A stretch of DNA of 64,000 bases from an uncultured Chryseobacterium sp. GTDB lineage: Bacteria > Bacteroidota > Bacteroidia > Flavobacteriales > Weeksellaceae. Under the pieces are notes generated by a model. That model made no database searches and was not told the DNA's origin. It was given only the letters and a program-made list of their open reading frames with translations. How positions within the stretch are numbered: position 1 is the stretch's first letter; the number at the start of each line of letters is the position of its first letter. This document shows, one piece after another, positions 62,140-64,000 of this stretch. The stretch covers positions 27,346-91,345 of the forward strand of contig CAJYXJ010000004.1 in NCBI GenBank assembly GCA_913778085.1. The letters run 5' to 3'. The position numbers were made by a program, and so were the translations under genes.

Positions 62140-63105
62140 TTAATGCTTATACTTTCCGGCATCTTCATCTTCATCATCATCTTCCTCGTAATCCTCGTTA
62201 TCATAGTCTTCATCATCATCATCATAATCTTCGTCATCCCAATCTTCATCATTGTTACCATATTCTTCATCCTCATCTTCGTCTTCTTCAGAAGCATGGA
62301 AATTGATAGAAGTTTCAGCAATGTCGGTAAGCAGATGGTCAGTTTCTTCTTCTTCGTCCAGGGTTATATGTAAAAGATCGGCAGCCTTGTAAAGTTCCAG
62401 GGTTTCTGCTAGGGCAACCAGTCCGCCGTAGGTAGCTATTTCATAATGTTCCACCTTCTGTGCAGCAATGATAAGGGCTGCATCCCTGGTCATAGTACCT
62501 TCTTCAGTTTCTTTAATGATGTTTTCACTTTCTTTTACAATTCCTACAATGGCATCGCATTTCTTAGCTTCAGGTGCTTCATCAATAGATCTGAAAACTT
62601 TTTCCAGTCTTGAAATCTGTTTTTGTGTCATCAGATGATGATCTTCAAAGGCTTCCTGAAGTTCTTCGGTAGTGGCTGCCTTCTGCATTTTAGGCAAAGC
62701 CTCCAGAATATGTTTTTCAGCAAAGTAAATATCCTTTAGGGCATCTAGGAAAAATTTATACAGTGGTCCCTCTTTTGACGTTTCGGAAACCGGACTTTTT
62801 TCAGCAGATTGTGCTCCTGTTTTCTTATCCTGTTTATCGGTATCCTGTTTATTTTCTTCTTTTTTGCTCTCATCCTGCTTTTTGGCAGCAGCTGTTTTGG
62901 CAGCGGCTTTTGGCTTTGCAGTAGTTGTTTTTTTTGCAGCCGTTCCTTTAGGGGTTGCCGCTGAAGATTTAGCGGTTGCTCTCTTCTTTGGAAGAGGCGG
63001 CTGTTCTTCAGCCGTTGTTTCAGGACCTGCGTTAAGAAGATCTGAAGCTATTTTTTCCATATTATCATTTGCTTTTGTCGTATTCGTTAAATTATTGGTA
63101 TCCAT
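62140..63105 (-). CDS. DUF892 (YciF-type) ferritin-like protein with charged tails
   Basis: A 321-residue protein in three parts. Residues 1-110 are Lys/Ala/Thr-rich and look like histone-tail or AKP repeats (KKRATAKSSAATPKGTAAKK). Residues 112-265 form a four-helix ferritin-like DUF892 domain (LYKFFLDALKDIYFAEKHILEALPKM, ALIIAAQKVEHYEIATYG, DEEEETDHLLTDIAE). Residues 266-321 are Asp/Glu/Tyr-rich (DDDDEDYDNEDYEEDDD) and end in a His. YciF-type proteins are linked to stress and general protection. The tails, one basic and one acidic, are unusual in length; nucleic-acid or metal binding is a guess. Confidence 0.88.
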   Translation of the reverse strand: MDTNNLTNTTKANDNMEKIASDLLNAGPETTAEEQPPLPKKRATAKSSAATPKGTAAKKTTTAKPKAAAKTAAAKKQDESKKEENKQDTDKQDKKTGAQSAEKSPVSETSKEGPLYKFFLDALKDIYFAEKHILEALPKMQKAATTEELQEAFEDHHLMTQKQISRLEKVFRSIDEAPEAKKCDAIVGIVKESENIIKETEEGTMTRDAALIIAAQKVEHYEIATYGGLVALAETLELYKAADLLHITLDEEEETDHLLTDIAETSINFHASEEDEDEDEEYGNNDEDWDDEDYDDDDEDYDNEDYEEDDDEDEDAGKYKH

Positions 63106-63167
63106 GATTTGATGTATAAAGGTTAAGTAAAAAGCCGGCTTAGGCAGCCGGCCTGTATAATTTGATA

Positions 63168-64000
63168 TTAAGAATTTCTGCCTCTTCCGTTGTTTCTGCT
63201 TCCGAAACCGCCTCTTTTTGATGATGTAAATCTTCCGTTTTCATCTCTCTGCTGATTGCCGTTTCCTCCGGAATTTCTGCCGGAACCGGATCTTGAAGAA
63301 GAACCATTTGAGCTTCTTCCGTCCCCGTTTCTGCTTCCTCTCGGTCTTCCCGGATTGTCGTGTCTTCTGTCATAATTATCGCTGTTTGAACTTGAAGAAC
63401 GTCGTGATGAAGAACCGTTGGAACTTCTTCCGTCTCCATTTCTGCTTCCTCTTGGTCTTCCCGGATTGTCGTGTCTTCTGTCGTAATTGTCGTTGTTTGA
63501 ATTTGAAGAACGTCGTGATGAAGAACCGTTGGAGCTTCTTCCGTCTCCATTTCTGCTTCCTCTCGGTCTTCCCGGATTGTCGTGTCTTCTGTCGTAATTA
63601 TCGCTGTTTGAACTTGAAGAACGCCCTGATGAAGAACCGTTGGAGCTTCTTCCGTCTCCGTTTCTGCTTCCTCTCGGTCTTCCCGGATTGTCGTGTCTTA
63701 TGTCGTAATTGTCGTTGTTTGAATTTGAAGAACGTCCTGATGAAGAGCCGTTGGAGCTTCTTCCGTCACCGTTTCTGCTTCCTCTCGGTCTTCCCGGATT
63801 GTCGTGTCTTCTGTCGTAATTATCGCTGTTTGAATTTGAAGAACGTCGTGATGAAGAACCGTTGGAGCTTCTTCCGTCACCGTTTCTGCTTCCTCTCGGT
63901 CTTCCCGGATTGTCGTGTCTTCTGTCGTAATTATCGCTGTTTGAACTTGAAGAACGCCCTGATGAAGAACCGTTGGAGCTTCTTCCGTCTCCGTTTCTGC
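63168..64000 (-). CDS. Ser/Arg/Asn/Gly repeat protein, C-terminal part (start outside window)
   Basis: An open reading frame on the minus strand runs from the window edge to a stop at 63168-63170 (last residues RGGFGSRNNGRGRNS). It lacks a start codon here, so it is partial. It is made of a 37-residue unit repeated at least six times, with core SRNGDGRSSNGSS, then SNSDNYDRRHDNPGRP; the last unit leads to SRSGSGRNSGGNGNQQRDENGRF and the unique end. The sequence is low-complexity, basic and probably disordered. It lies 62 nt upstream of the DUF892 gene on the same strand. No family is recognised. Confidence 0.7.
   Translation of the reverse strand, partial: RNGDGRSSNGSSSGRSSSSNSDNYDRRHDNPGRPRGSRNGDGRSSNGSSSRRSSNSNSDNYDRRHDNPGRPRGSRNGDGRSSNGSSSGRSSNSNNDNYDIRHDNPGRPRGSRNGDGRSSNGSSSGRSSSSNSDNYDRRHDNPGRPRGSRNGDGRSSNGSSSRRSSNSNNDNYDRRHDNPGRPRGSRNGDGRSSNGSSSRRSSSSNSDNYDRRHDNPGRPRGSRNGDGRSSNGSSSRSGSGRNSGGNGNQQRDENGRFTSSKRGGFGSRNNGRGRNS
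63328..64000. repeat. 111-bp tandem repeat array
   Basis: The landmark TTTCTGCTTCC recurs at about 63328, 63439, 63550, 63661, 63772, 63883 and 63994, an exact period of 111 bp, so the array continues beyond the window. Units differ at a few positions, and 111 is a multiple of 3, so the 37-residue protein unit stays in frame. Several other frames through the array stay open too. Confidence 0.85.

Noticed and set aside
63140-63550. Minus-strand Thr/Glu-rich repeat frame at the right end
   Set aside because: It is an out-of-phase reading of the 111-bp array; the Ser/Arg/Asn/Gly frame ends in a sensible unique tail and stop, and this one does not.

Overview
The window is a stretch of chromosome from a Flavobacteriia member, most likely Chryseobacterium or a close relative in the Weeksellaceae. 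This is inferred from gene content, not from a marker-gene search. The signs are a SusC/SusD pair, secreted proteins with type IX secretion (T9SS) sorting domains of both type A and type B, many Bacteroidetes lipoproteins, Bacteroidetes-type promoters (TAnnTTTG at -7, in three cases with TTG or TTTG 20 nt upstream), little use of Shine-Dalgarno sites, and a PER/CGA-like class A beta-lactamase. I saw no rRNA, tRNA, CRISPR array or prophage.

Layout. 1-11 kb: DUF2490 protein, CPA1 cation/proton antiporter, SRPBCC and VOC proteins, two tandem glutaminyl cyclase lipoproteins, a secreted protein of unknown function, deoxynucleoside kinase, ArsC-like protein, DUF493, DUF4197 and a T9SS cargo protein. 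11.4-24 kb: a polysaccharide utilisation locus with SusC, SusD, a LamG lipoprotein, two GH144-like enzymes, an esterase, an unknown protein and a GH3 beta-glucosidase; the enzyme set points to beta-1,2-glucan. 24-32 kb: purB, a WG-repeat protein, a Y1 (HUH) transposase inside REPIN-like paired hairpins, and purL. 32-37 kb: a three-gene membrane protein / GTPase / coiled-coil membrane protein cassette, then an orphan barstar-like protein, an SGNH hydrolase and dgkA. 37-41 kb: dnaN and pheT. 41-50 kb, mostly minus strand: META lipoprotein, an acidic protein, a polytopic membrane protein, a beta-lactamase/unknown/3-hydroxybutyryl-CoA dehydrogenase run, DUF5362, a GH5 glucanase with a C-terminal beta domain, and a Gfo/Idh/MocA oxidoreductase. 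50-58 kb: pcm, a 2-hydroxyacid dehydrogenase, small acidic proteins and a 1399-residue T9SS type B protein with about eight internal repeats. 58-61 kb: a LOV-domain histidine kinase with two single-domain response regulators. 61-64 kb: DUF4385, a SemiSWEET, a DUF892 ferritin-like protein with charged tails, and the end of a gene of 37-residue Ser/Arg/Asn/Gly repeats that runs off the window.

How genes work together. The locus at 11.4-24 kb reads as a full path: outer-membrane capture and import (SusC/SusD/LamG), endo-cleavage (two GH144-like lipoproteins), side-group removal (esterase) and release of glucose (GH3). The SusC-SusD-LamG part is visibly more AT-rich than the enzymes, and the change falls inside the first GH144 gene, which suggests the two halves have different histories. 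The LOV kinase and its two receivers form a compact candidate blue-light signalling unit. The best candidates for undescribed biology are the GTPase-centred cassette at 32.2-35.5 kb and the paired-hairpin repeats around the transposase, whose tails carry the promoter -7 consensus in front of tnpA and purL.
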